This document shows, in pieces, positions 8,873 to 17,599 of a stretch of DNA of 20,000 bases. Origin of the DNA: Trachelipus rathkii (Eukaryota > Arthropoda > Malacostraca > Isopoda > Trachelipodidae). Made by a program: the position numbers and the translations under genes. Location: the NCBI GenBank assembly GCA_015478945.1, contig JABUQX010027773.1, positions 1-20,000 of the forward strand, given 5' to 3'. The stretch's first letter is position 1. Every line of letters starts with the position of its first letter. Below the pieces are notes generated by a model. That model searched no databases and had not been told where the DNA came from. It was given only the letters and a program-made list of their open reading frames with translations.

Positions 8873-9885
8873 TTTTTTTTTTCACATGGTGCCACCACTC
8901 AAAGGGCAGAGCTCTTTTCTAGGATTGGGCCAAAACAAGAACTAAACAAACGAAAAGTAAAACCCACCCAAACCCTTGACTAACGCAATTTCCTAAGGTG
9001 AGGGAAGACGTGGTCCTTAAAGAGAAGGAATTTGAATACAGCAGGAAAAACAGATGAAAGCAAGGAGTTCCAAAGAACAGAAGTGACTGGAAAGGAGGCA
9101 CCACAACGAACGAACCTTGAGTCTTCAATATTCACACAATATTCATGTGAGAGCAAGGCACCTCTTGTGTTACGAGGACGACGAAGTGGTGGAGGAATGC
9201 AAGAGGTCAATTCCCTCGAGCACCTGCCATTGCAATATCTATAGAAAAAAGAAAGTGTGCCAATGTCACGTCGCATTGAAGTCAGAAAGAAGGGGACAGT
9301 TTGTAAGTCACTTAGCCTAAGCCTCAACCCTATCCAAAAGAAGAGTGGCGACCCGGAACCAACCAAATGTGAGAACAGTACTCTATACAGGGGCGGATAA
9401 GACCCTTATATAATTGGAGTAACTGAGCAGAAGAAAAGTATTCGCGCCATCCGAATAGAATTCCCAGCTTCTTAGAGGATACTTTAGCAACCGAAGTGAT
9501 ATGGGGTCTCCAAGACAAATTCACTATTTATGTTCCAGTCCAAGAATGTTAATGATGTTAACAGGTGAGACGTTGGAACGAAGAGGATAGAAAAGTTTGG
9601 AGGTGTTTTTGAGTGGGATATGTGAAGAAGCTGAGTTTTTAAAGAGTTGAACTTCATTAAGATTGCGATTACCCCACTGAGAAATTCCGACCAGATTGGC
9701 AAGAATTGAATCTGACAGCTGTAGACGAGAGGCAGCTCTAGATGCAAAAGAGGGGGCAGATTTGAAATGAGTGGAAGAATGAAGAGTTGAGTCATCGTCA
9801 TAAGAGTGAACAAAGTTAGAAGCGCAGCTAAGAAGATCGTTGATGAAAAATAAATTTACAGACTCTGTTTGTAGTTCTGGAAATA
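8873..9885 (-). pseudogene. Non-LTR retrotransposon (LINE) reverse transcriptase remnant, palm to 3' end, 5' truncated
   Basis: Reading the minus strand from about 9885 gives FINDLL, then VHSYDDDSTLHSS with the RT catalytic box (YDDD at 9791-9802; the family norm is F/YADD). Next comes MKFNSLKTQLLHISHSKTP, then MNLSWRPHIT...ASKKLGILF-like sequence and QLLQLYKGLIRPCIEYCSHI (9330-9524). The C-terminal block IPPPLRRPRNTR...SFPVTSVLWNSLLSSVFP follows (about 9030-9230). These are the thumb and C-terminal motifs of LINE RTs abundant in decapods. The pieces lie in two alternating frames with breaks near 9530 and 9350, so it is not functional. A 3' untranslated stretch follows, ending at a run of ten T (8873-8882), poly-A in the sense direction. 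The orientation and loss of everything upstream of the palm fit target-primed reverse transcription with 5' truncation. Confidence 0.85.
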
Positions 9886-10254
9886 AAAGGAAAGTGATAT
9901 ATCATATTAATGGCGTAATTCTGAACCTAAGTATGCACAATATTCTGAGTAACACAGACTTATGTAGAAGATCGAATTAAAAATGTGATGCTAACACATT
10001 GTATAAATATATTTGCATTTTGTAAGTCAGATAAATACGGAAATTGACATATAAGTAGCGCATAGTCCCTTTTACAATTTAAAATAAATTTAAAAATTTA
10101 ACTTTACTGTAATATAAGCCCTTATTTTTAACTTTAAAAGGATCTAAAACTGACATGACTTTAGGCTATTGAGCATAAAATTGCTATTACATTTTATCCT
10201 GCAAATAGATAAATAAATACATTACTAAAATTCATAAATAATTATATAAAATAA
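9886..10254. other. AT-rich stretch with no recognised gene
   Basis: No open frame of note, no family motif and no clear repeat. If the Gypsy element to the right once had a 3' LTR, its remains would have to be here, but I cannot see a second copy to identify it. Confidence 0.55.
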
Positions 10255-10347
10255 ATAATAATAATAATAATAATATAAGTAATAATAATAATAATAATAT
10301 TAATAATAATAATATAATAATAATAAGAATAATAATAATAATAAAAA

Positions 10348-10437
<90 letters not shown>

Positions 10438-10509
10438 TAATAATAATAATAATAAGAATAATAAATATTAATATATATAATAATAAGTAATAATAATAAT
10501 AATAATAGT
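10255..10509. repeat. Long (TAA)n microsatellite
   Basis: About 255 bases of TAA repeat with a few substitutions. The longest clean tract is about 10349-10433, roughly 28 units. The poly-Y, poly-L and poly-I frames across it are artefacts. Confidence 0.97.
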
Positions 10510-10515
10510 ACAATC

Positions 10516-10527
10516 ATCCCTCCTTCA
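10516..10527 (-). promoter_or_regulatory. Candidate polypurine tract of the Gypsy element
   Basis: The minus strand reads CTTGAAGGAGGG and then ATGATTGTACTATTATTA. A purine tract followed within a few bases by TG is what precedes the 3' LTR of Gypsy elements. It lies about 190 bases past the pol stop, a plausible distance. The next sequence is TAA repeat rather than a recognisable LTR. Confidence 0.45.
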
Positions 10528-10560
10528 AGGGATTTAAGCAATGGTAAAAAGCTTATGAAA

Positions 10561-10705
10561 TTTGAATACAAACAATGTGATTTCACAAAACTGAATATAA
10601 TCTTTTAAACAAAAATTCTATAACTAACTTTATGAATTCTGAATACAAACAATGTGATATCACAAAAACAGAACATAATAGTTTAATCAAAATTCGTTCA
10701 ATCAA
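10561..10705. repeat. Tandem duplication, about 77 bp, in the Gypsy 3' untranslated region
   Basis: GAATACAAACAATGTGAT followed by TCACAAAA occurs at 10564 and 10641, and the flanking AAAATTCTATAACT also recurs (10611 and about 10698). The two copies are diverged, so the duplication is not recent. Confidence 0.8.
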
Positions 10706-10717
10706 AATTCTATAACT

Positions 10718-13027
10718 TTACAAATTTAGTCGATCCACTGGTCTTCGATCACGAGTAGACCTTCGTAATACTAATGGGTCTTCATCGGGGGTAGATAAAG
10801 TCTTGGTGCCCATCTCAGGTTCATTTGAAATGTCTGCATCCCGTTCACCTGCATCATTAGATTCAACCCGCTCACGTCCACTGTCAATATCATCGGGCAG
10901 AAGAGGTGAATCATCAGCAACAACAGTATGAGGCTCAGACACATTTTCATCAGGAGAAATAATTACCTTAGGACAAGGGGAGAGGTCCTTAATGGAAACT
11001 GTATCCTCCCTTCCATTGTCGAATCGTACATGAGCATATGTAGGAGTAACCTCTAATAGTTTCACCTGTTCAACTAATGGATCATCCTTGTTTCTAATAT
11101 ATTTACGTAAATATACCAAGCTTTGGGGAGTAAGCCAACTAGGTAAACTGATTCCTGTCGTACTACGACGAGGGAATTTAAAGAAACGCTCATGAGGGGT
11201 GCAATTTGTGGCAGTACACAAAAGAGATCGAATGGAATGGAGGGCATCGGGAAGAACTGATTCCCAACAGGTGCCAGGCAATTTTTTAGAAGCCAAAGCC
11301 AAAGAAATGGATTTCCAAACCACTCCCACATATCTTTCACATTGAGCATTTCCAGTTGGATGGTAGGGAGTACTCCTACTGGAAGCTATACCCCTCTCAA
11401 AAAGAAACTGCTTCACAGCAAAAGACATAAAGCTAGAACCACGATCCGAGTGCACGTAAGCAGGCATGCCAGTTAAGGTGAATATTTGAGTTAAACAAGA
11501 AATTACTGTATTGGCAGAAGTATCTCGACAAGGAATTGCAAAGGGATAACGCGAATACTCGTCCACCGCAATGAATAAATATTTATTGAGAGATTGAGAG
11601 ATTAATGGTCCTTTAAAGTCTATACTCAATCGATCCATAGGATTCATAGCCTGAATAAGAGTGGTAGGCTTCGGTCTGAAGAACTGCGGTTTCAATCCAG
11701 CACATACATCACATTGTGATACAATACGTTTAATTTCATCCAAGGAGTAGGGTAAGTTGCGACTCCTTATAAAATGTGACATTCTTACAACACCAGGGTG
11801 ACATAAACCCCTGTGTAGTTCAATTAAATCAGATACAGAAGCAGCAGAACAAAAAGCTCTACTCATTGCATCGCCAGCAATATTTAACTTCCCAGGTCGA
11901 TGTACAATCTCATATTTGTATGACTGGATTTCAGTACGCCATCGCATAATTTTTTCATTCTTGATTTTTCCTTTGTGGTTCTGACTTAACATGTACGATA
12001 TCGACCGCTGATCAGTTATTAATTTAAAAGGTCTAGCTAACAGGAAATGTCTCCACTGTCTAATAGCTTCAACAATAGCATAGCACTCCTTCTCAAGAGA
12101 ACAATGATTTTTCTCCGAGGAGTTCAGAGTGCGAGAAAAAAAAGCTACTGGCCGTCCTTCCTGTTGCAGGACTGCTCCAATACAGCTATCAGATGCATCC
12201 GTTTCTACTGTGAATTCTAGAGTTTCTTCAATATGCATTTTCACAGCATTAATAATAGAAGTTTTTAAGGTGTCAATAGCAGCCTTAGAAGCCTCACCCA
12301 GAGGGAATGATACATCGATTAAGGGGCGAATTTTTTCTGAGAATTTGGGAATCCATTTTGCATAATAAGCAAACAAACCAAGAATCCTATCCAATGACTT
12401 TTTATCCCTAGGATATGGTAAAGTACGTATGGGATCTAATCGAGCAGGGTCAGGACGTAATTCATGCTCTCTAATTTCATACCCTAAGACACATATAGAA
12501 GTTTGAGAAAACTTAGATTTTTCCATATTGAGAACCATACCACACTCTTCAGCTGCTCTAATAAATCGTCTAAGATTGACATCATGAGATTTTTTATCAA
12601 TTCCGCAGATTGTTAAATCATCTAAATAGCAAAAAGTGTCCCTTAAATCATACTTGTCAATAAAAGTATCCATCACTCTCTGGAAAGCAGCAACACCATT
12701 GGTAAGTCCAAAGCTGAGCCTTTTAAATTCATACAACTTTCCACAGGCTTCAAATGCAGTGTATTTCTTATCATCTGGATGCAAGGGAACCAAGTGATAT
12801 GCTGACGTTAAATCGATAACAGAGTATACAGAATACTTTGCAATGTTATTAACCAAGTTTTCAATATTTGGCAAGGGATAAGCATGCTTAAGTCGAATGT
12901 AAGCAGCTTTGTGATTGGTTAATAACAAGTATCTAATCTCATTTTTAAGTGTCGGCCTCCTCTTTATCTCTTTATGGTGTTTTCGACATAAAGTAATCAA
13001 GCAATTTTTATAAAAAATGTTGGGCAT
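10718..13027 (-). CDS. pol: Ty3/Gypsy pol polyprotein fragment: RT, RNase H and integrase
   Basis: The 769-codon open frame encodes, in order, most of a reverse transcriptase (about residues 47-215; first aspartate D72 in VIDLTSAYH, catalytic box YLDD at 134-137), a connection (LGLFAYYAKWIPKFS, 216-230), and RNase H (about 270-390; TDASD with D277, E314, TDQRS with D339, D386). The integrase follows: zinc-binding H405-x4-H410-x28-C439-x2-C442, then the DDE core D470, D528 and E564 with 35 residues between the last two. The end is an acidic tail closing in RRSTRDRRPVDRL, typical of these elements. All catalytic residues seen are intact. The first 45 residues do not match the RT fingers expected before AYPLPNI, so the ATG at 13027 is probably not the real start and the upstream polyprotein is missing. 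It resembles the K02A2.6-like Gypsy group of invertebrates. A product would be incomplete RT and therefore probably inactive. Confidence 0.93.
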   Translation of the reverse strand: MPNIFYKNCLITLCRKHHKEIKRRPTLKNEIRYLLLTNHKAAYIRLKHAYPLPNIENLVNNIAKYSVYSVIDLTSAYHLVPLHPDDKKYTAFEACGKLYEFKRLSFGLTNGVAAFQRVMDTFIDKYDLRDTFCYLDDLTICGIDKKSHDVNLRRFIRAAEECGMVLNMEKSKFSQTSICVLGYEIREHELRPDPARLDPIRTLPYPRDKKSLDRILGLFAYYAKWIPKFSEKIRPLIDVSFPLGEASKAAIDTLKTSIINAVKMHIEETLEFTVETDASDSCIGAVLQQEGRPVAFFSRTLNSSEKNHCSLEKECYAIVEAIRQWRHFLLARPFKLITDQRSISYMLSQNHKGKIKNEKIMRWRTEIQSYKYEIVHRPGKLNIAGDAMSRAFCSAASVSDLIELHRGLCHPGVVRMSHFIRSRNLPYSLDEIKRIVSQCDVCAGLKPQFFRPKPTTLIQAMNPMDRLSIDFKGPLISQSLNKYLFIAVDEYSRYPFAIPCRDTSANTVISCLTQIFTLTGMPAYVHSDRGSSFMSFAVKQFLFERGIASSRSTPYHPTGNAQCERYVGVVWKSISLALASKKLPGTCWESVLPDALHSIRSLLCTATNCTPHERFFKFPRRSTTGISLPSWLTPQSLVYLRKYIRNKDDPLVEQVKLLEVTPTYAHVRFDNGREDTVSIKDLSPCPKVIISPDENVSEPHTVVADDSPLLPDDIDSGRERVESNDAGERDADISNEPEMGTKTLSTPDEDPLVLRRSTRDRRPVDRLNL

Positions 13028-13163
13028 CTAAAAATATTTGATTTAAAAAAAAAACTTTTGTTACATACAAAGATATATTATATTTATTTTACATTTTCGC
13101 AGCAAATCATTGGACCCAAATGGTACACAAGAAAGGCCGATAATTGTAATATTGGACTGAATT

Positions 13164-13164
<1 letters not shown>
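13028..13164. other. Short stretch beyond the Gypsy breakpoint
   Basis: AT-rich, with an A10 run. No gag, protease or RT homology is visible in any frame, which supports a real break near 13027. Confidence 0.5.
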
Positions 13165-13204
<40 letters not shown>

Positions 13205-13275
13205 TATATGATATATATATATATATATTATAATATTATATATATATATATATGAATATATATTACTTATATATA

Positions 13276-13316
<41 letters not shown>

Positions 13317-13329
13317 CATATATATATAT
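13165..13329. repeat. (TA)n microsatellite
   Basis: Nearly pure TA dinucleotide array. Small YIY-type frames here are artefacts. Confidence 0.95.
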
Positions 13330-13376
13330 GGGCGTAGGCAGGGGTCAGGGGGACCTTGCCCCCTTAAATCTTGGCG
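13330..13376. mobile_element. hAT-like terminus fragment (GGGCGTAGGCAGG)
   Basis: Straight after the TA array comes GGGCGTAGGCAGGGGTCAGG and then a GACCTTGCCCCCTT block. Ends of the form GTGGCGTA-CCAGGGGG followed by CCTTGCCCCC are common for hAT elements in arthropod genomes. A similar end in the opposite orientation lies at 16921-16970. No transposase lies inside. It may be a solo end. Confidence 0.4.
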
Positions 13377-13704
13377 AAATAAAAATTATGAACCTTATAT
13401 GTTTCCCAGACGACGTTTTTTAAGGTTTAGTAGTAATAAACTGAGCAAAGTATCAATGGAAAGAAATTGAGTAGTAATTACTATTCTAACGTATTATATA
13501 ATTTTTTTCTAAAGTTTTAATGTGTTTTCGTTTTCATATTGGCTTAAAGTCAACTAGCTTTGTGATTTTATACAGCTGGATTCTGCGAACATTATTCCTC
13601 CGCTAGAACTTTCAGTAGGTCGAGTAGCATTTTGGCGCTGTCAAAGCTGTTAAAGTCAATGTGTAGAAAATAAAAGTTAGAATATTTCAGCAATTTTGAA
13701 GACC
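13377..13704. other. Stretch with no recognised gene
   Basis: AT-rich sequence next to the hAT-like end, possibly interior sequence of that element. No family motif is visible on either strand. Confidence 0.5.
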
Positions 13705-13859
13705 ATAATTTATATATATATAATATTATAATATTATATATAATTAATATATATATATATATATATTTTTTATATAATATATATATATATTATATATATA
13801 TATATATATATTTTATATATATTTATATATATATAAGACTTAACGATCTATATATATAT

Positions 13860-13908
<49 letters not shown>

Positions 13909-14124
13909 TATATATATTATATATATATATATATTATATATATCTATATATATATATACTAATATATAGTTATATATATATATATTATATATATTTTTAT
14001 ATATATATATTATATATTATATATATATATATATATATAAATAATATATATATAATATAATTTAAAATAATAAAAAATATATATATATAATATATAAATA
14101 AATATATTTATATATATATATATA
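13705..14124. repeat. Long (TA)n microsatellite block
   Basis: About 420 bases of TA array with AA/TT interruptions and one small non-TA island at about 13835-13850 (AAGACTTAACGATC). Confidence 0.95.
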
Positions 14125-14450
14125 GTCACTCAAGCCTTTTCCCCCTAGAAAGAAGGTGGTACGTAACTAATGTATACACATTTATTATATATATAATAAT
14201 TATATAATATGATTGGGTTCGTTTGTAATAGTTTTTCTTGGCCCTGTTGTGGGTGTTCTGATTCCCGCCTGGGAATCTAATCTTCACTCTTCGGGGTCAC
14301 TATCTGAAGCTGGGGGCTTAGGACCGCTTCTTTAAGGTTGATTGAGAAGTTAATGTTCTTACAATTTTTATTTTCCTACTTCTATTTTACAAGTGAGGGT
14401 TGGACCCCTGTCCTAAAAAAAACAAAAACAAAGAATTAGAACAGGGTAAA
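14125..14450. other. Stretch with no recognised gene
   Basis: Mixed sequence between the TA block and the satellite array, with a small TA tract near 14183-14210. I looked for tRNA-like A and B boxes and found none convincing. Confidence 0.5.
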
Positions 14451-14456
14451 CCTAGT

Positions 14457-14533
14457 TATTACTATTCTACATATGAATCATATTCTGCAGGAAGAATTCC
14501 TACAGAATATGAAGCTTATGCAGAGTAGCAGTA
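14457..14533. repeat. Palindrome (hairpin) of satellite unit 1
   Basis: Arms of about 37 nt on either side of a 3-nt centre at 14494-14496. The inner 15 bp pair with a single mismatch (CATATTCTGCAGGAA against TTCCTACAGAATATG). The outer part has more mismatches than in unit 2. Confidence 0.85.
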
Positions 14534-14636
14534 CAAATGATTATTAGTTTAAAAGGGGCTGTTTTATGTATATGCATACACAGGCAGGAAAAGGATTCTC
14601 CCTGGTATACATTTGCATAAAGCAGCATTGCCTAGT

Positions 14637-14713
14637 TATTACTATTCCACATACGAATCATATTCTGCAGGAAGAATTCCTACAGAATATGAAGCTTATG
14701 TGGAGTAGTAGTA
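14637..14713. repeat. Palindrome (hairpin) of satellite unit 2
   Basis: Arms 14637-14673 and 14677-14713 with a GAA centre. Of 37 positions about four are mismatched and two are G-T wobbles. As RNA from either strand it would fold into one long hairpin. Confidence 0.9.
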
Positions 14714-14816
14714 CAAATGATTATTAGTTTGAGAGAGGCTGTTTTATGTATATGCATACACAGGCAGGAAAAGGATTCTCCCTGGTATACATTTGCATAA
14801 AGCAGCATTGCCGAGT

Positions 14817-14893
14817 TATTACTATTCCACATATGAATCATATTCTGCAGGAAGAATTCCTACAGAATATGAAGCTTATGCGGAGTAGTAGTA
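14817..14893. repeat. Palindrome (hairpin) of satellite unit 3
   Basis: Same structure as in unit 2, centred at 14855, with small differences in the outer arms. Confidence 0.85.
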
Positions 14894-15195
14894 CAAATGA
14901 TTATTAGTTTGAGAGAGGCTGTTTTATGTATATGCATACACAGGCAGGAAAAGGATCCTCCCTGGTATACATTTGCATAAAGCATAAAGCAGCATTACAT
15001 TTGACATGAGTCTCACACAGTACAAAAGATTATTAGTTTGGGAGGAGCTGTTTCATGTATATGCATACACAGGCAGGAAAGGGATCCTCCTTGATATACA
15101 TTCGCATGAAGCAGCATTACATTTGGTATGAGTCTCACACAGGCACATATACTACAAAATTGCCTAGGTTGTTGTAAACTTCTTTGACTAGGGGG

Positions 15196-15232
15196 TAGAG
15201 ATAGAGGGAGAGAGAGAGAGAAGAGAGAGAAC

Positions 15233-15265
<33 letters not shown>

Positions 15266-15314
15266 CGAGAGAGAGGAGAGAGAGAGAGAGAGAGAGAGAG
15301 AAGAGATGAGAGAG
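15196..15314. repeat. (GA)n microsatellite
   Basis: A polypurine tract of GA repeat with AA and CG interruptions on the plus strand. The serine/leucine-rich minus-strand frame across it is an artefact. Confidence 0.97.
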
Positions 15315-15870
15315 TTTGGGGCTGTCACCCGCCGCTACTATTACCCAGCTTAGCCTCACTCCAAACTGCTATGTTATACGCCTAACGTCGCTAGGGTTAG
15401 ATAGTAGTTAAATAGCCGATCTATTGCGACCTTCTGATTTACTATATTTTCGCAAAATATGTTTGTAAATTAGTTTCTAATCTCTAACATTTTTTGGCTG
15501 TTCAGCCTCTGCAGCTAACTATCACCTCAGCTGCCTCACTCCAAACGCTATGTAACGCGCACGTTCCGCTAGGTGTAGATATAGTAAAAAATACCGATCT
15601 ATCGACCTCTATTTACTATAGTTTTCGCTACAGATACTGTGTATTCGGTCGCTTGTTCGTTTGCTTTGTTGTTTTGGTTGGTTTGTTTTGTGGTTTTTTG
15701 TGTTTGGTGTTGATTTTTTAGTGGTTGTTTTTTTGGTTCTGTTTGCGCGCTGTTTCTAATTCTACATCATTTTTTGGGCTGTTCACAGTCTCTGCACTTA
15801 CTATCACCGCAGGCTTGCCTCACCAAACTGCTATGTAAGCGCGCACGCCCGCTAGGGTTTTAGTATGGTG
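15315..15870. repeat. Three diverged tandem units sharing GGCTGT...CCTCACTCCAAACTGCTATG
   Basis: Related segments start at about 15315, 15490 and 15770. Each has TTTTGG(G)CTGT, then a CTATCACC or CTATTACC block, then GCCTCAC-CAAACTGCTATGT-A-CGC and CGCTAGG-T-TAGTA. Units 1 and 2 are about 175 bp apart. Unit 2 is longer because of a T/G-rich insert (about 15640-15755) that looks like decayed GTTT simple repeat. They are too diverged for recent duplication. No coding function is seen. Confidence 0.75.
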
Positions 15871-15879
15871 CTGGAATAA

Positions 15880-16324
15880 CGGCCTATCCAGAGCTGTTAT
15901 TTCCCACATTAATACTTAAAGATACATGCCGGTCTCTTAATCTCTACCCTAGTTTCTCCTTACTCCTAGCCTCTAACCCCTAAGTTTGGCTAATTGCTTG
16001 AAACGCTACTTAAGCCTACCGCGAATTTTACACTGGCATGCATGAACACTTCACTTTGTTTTCCTACTAGATTTTAGGCATTCTTTTTGATACGCTATTC
16101 AATCTAATGCGTTTTCGTTGCAACCTATTTCTAAACCTCAGCTTTAGGCTCCACCGACTAGTCTAGGTTCGCCTAACTTTGCTCTAACCTAAAAATGTAC
16201 TTAATAGGCTGCCCTTTTTCTAAACTCACCTTGTTTTTGGGTTTAATTATTTAATTAGCATTCATTTGCTTGTATTTTAATATAATGTTGTAATTTTGCT
16301 ATTATTTTGTACTAATTCTCTAGA
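15880..16324. other. Stretch with no recognised gene
   Basis: Mixed sequence with many CCTAA, GCCTA and AGGCT words and a T/C bias on the plus strand. No ORF or RNA gene is supported. Confidence 0.55.
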
Positions 16325-16364
16325 AGGAAGCTACATGCTGTTGCAGGAAGCTACATGCTGTTGC
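16325..16364. repeat. Perfect 20-bp tandem duplication
   Basis: AGGAAGCTACATGCTGTTGC occurs twice head to tail (16325-16344 and 16345-16364) without a mismatch, so it is either recent or an assembly artefact. Confidence 0.95.
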
Positions 16365-16569
16365 GATTTCAAAAGTGATAAGTCGGCGGCTTGGAGGCGT
16401 GGCTTAGTTCCACGAAACTACAACCACATCTTAAACATAGGGCGTGTTCGGCTCTACTCTGTAACTTTGTAGTTCGGCTCTGTAGTTCAGCTCTGTATAG
16501 ATGTTCTTTCCACTTCCACAGAGAGTACCCTTCCACAGTACCCCCCTGCAGAGCTGAGGCCGGGGCGCT

Positions 16570-16920
<351 letters not shown>

Positions 16921-16970
16921 AGAAACCGATTTTTGTCTGGCCCCCCGAAAAAAAATCTGGATACGCCACT
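16921..16970. mobile_element. hAT-like terminus fragment (reverse complement AGTGGCGTATCCAG)
   Basis: The reverse complement begins AGTGGCGTATCCAGATTTTT, then a C/G block (CGGGGGGCC). This is the usual look of one hAT end in crustaceans. It lies between two TA arrays with nothing else of the element attached. It may pair with 13330 as an inverted end or be a solo relic. Confidence 0.5.
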
Positions 16971-17035
16971 ATATATATATATATATAATATAATATATAT
17001 ATATATATAATATATATATATAATATAATATATAA

Positions 17036-17095
<60 letters not shown>
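16971..17095. repeat. (TA)n microsatellite
   Basis: A TA array with an AAAAAA interruption near 17034. The last about 50 bp are pure. Confidence 0.95.
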
Positions 17096-17098
<3 letters not shown>

Positions 17099-17103
17099 TT
17101 TGT

Positions 17104-17106
<3 letters not shown>

Positions 17107-17134
<28 letters not shown>
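17107..17134. repeat. Poly-T run of 28
   Basis: Homopolymer T between the TA array and non-repeat sequence. On the minus strand it is poly-A, but no minus-strand retrocopy is seen to its right. Confidence 0.9.
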
Positions 17135-17137
<3 letters not shown>

Positions 17138-17599
17138 CTGTAACTAGACTTATCAAACGCATTCTATAGAGTCTGGCACAAAGCCTTTGTTTCTAAACTT
17201 TCTTTATAAGGTAACTTTCTCTCTGTGGCCTTCTCATCGATTTCGTTTCCGAAGGGATTAGCAAAAAAAAATAATAAGCTTAAAATTGCTTAAAGGGACG
17301 CCTCATGCATTTAAAAAATAGATAATAGTTGAGATTCACAAATTCTAAGGAAATATCGATTATCTTTTTCGATAATCGTTTTTTTTTATATCTTCCGTCC
17401 CCATGTAAGAGGACTAAAAAAGTTATGTTTAAATTCTTTTTATGACCAATAAAGTTTAGTTCACGATAAGTTTTGTTAAATATACACAGAAAATATGTGA
17501 CTACTTAACAAAACTTATTATAACCTTACTTATTTTACGAACGTAAAAAAAATAATTTATGAAAACACCGAATAACGTTCCTTATAAATATTTCGTAAA
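17135..17599. other. Upstream part of a decayed hAT element, with two perfect inverted repeats
   Basis: No coding match. It contains CGATTATC (17357-17364) with its partner GATAATCG (17371-17378), and a 14-bp perfect pair ATAAGTTTTGTTAA (17466-17479) with TTAACAAAACTTAT (17505-17518). As the transposase remnant follows on the plus strand, this is probably the element's 5' region, but its left TIR cannot be found. Confidence 0.45.

Larger units (their letters stand above)
10513..13027 (-). mobile_element. Ty3/Gypsy LTR retrotransposon, partial (pol 3' part to polypurine tract)
   Basis: A minus-strand element fragment holding most of pol, about 190 bases of 3' untranslated sequence and a possible polypurine tract. 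Gag, protease, the first part of RT, the primer-binding site and both LTRs are not visible. It breaks off on the left of the window at the (TAA)n tract, where the 3' LTR would start, and on the right near 13027, close to a (TA)n array. The coding part is open throughout, so the losses look like truncation rather than slow decay. Confidence 0.85.
14451..15142. repeat. Satellite array: three 180-bp units plus a shorter unit of about 122 bp and a partial unit
   Basis: CCTAGTTATTACTATT starts units at 14451, 14631 and (CCGAG variant) 14811, exactly 180 bp apart. By eye, units 1 and 2 differ at about eight positions and units 2 and 3 at about four, nearly all transitions. Unit 3 ends with a 7-bp duplication (AGCATAA). 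A fourth unit (about 14988-15109) keeps the TACAAA-GATTATTAGTTT half but replaces the first about 80 bp with about 23 bp (ACATTTGACATGAGTCTCAC and on). That same short sequence begins a partial fifth unit at 15110-15142. No ORF spans a unit. Confidence 0.95.

Noticed and set aside
9032..9320. Two plus-strand ORFs
   Set aside because: They are shadows of the minus-strand LINE reverse transcriptase, whose C-terminal motifs are clear.
10232..10586. Long frames encoding poly-tyrosine, poly-leucine and poly-isoleucine
   Set aside because: They are translations of the TAA microsatellite.
11074..11349. 91-codon minus-strand ORF, and plus-strand ORF at 12129-12365
   Set aside because: Both are alternative frames of the Gypsy pol gene.
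14451..15142. CRISPR-like regular array
   Set aside because: Whole 180-bp units repeat without unique spacers, and the context is eukaryotic.
15135..15359. Serine/leucine-rich minus-strand ORF
   Set aside because: It is a translation of the GA repeat with short flanks.
15960..16240. CCTAA/TAACC words as possible arthropod telomeric repeat (TTAGG)n
   Set aside because: The words are scattered and never in tandem.
16549..16563. CAGAGCTGAGGCCGG as the left terminus matching the hAT right end at 19798
   Set aside because: It resembles CAGGGCTGCGGAGCCGG only loosely, has no GGAGCC array behind it, and the preceding eight bases (CCCCCCTG) do not match GTTGAAAC after the right end.
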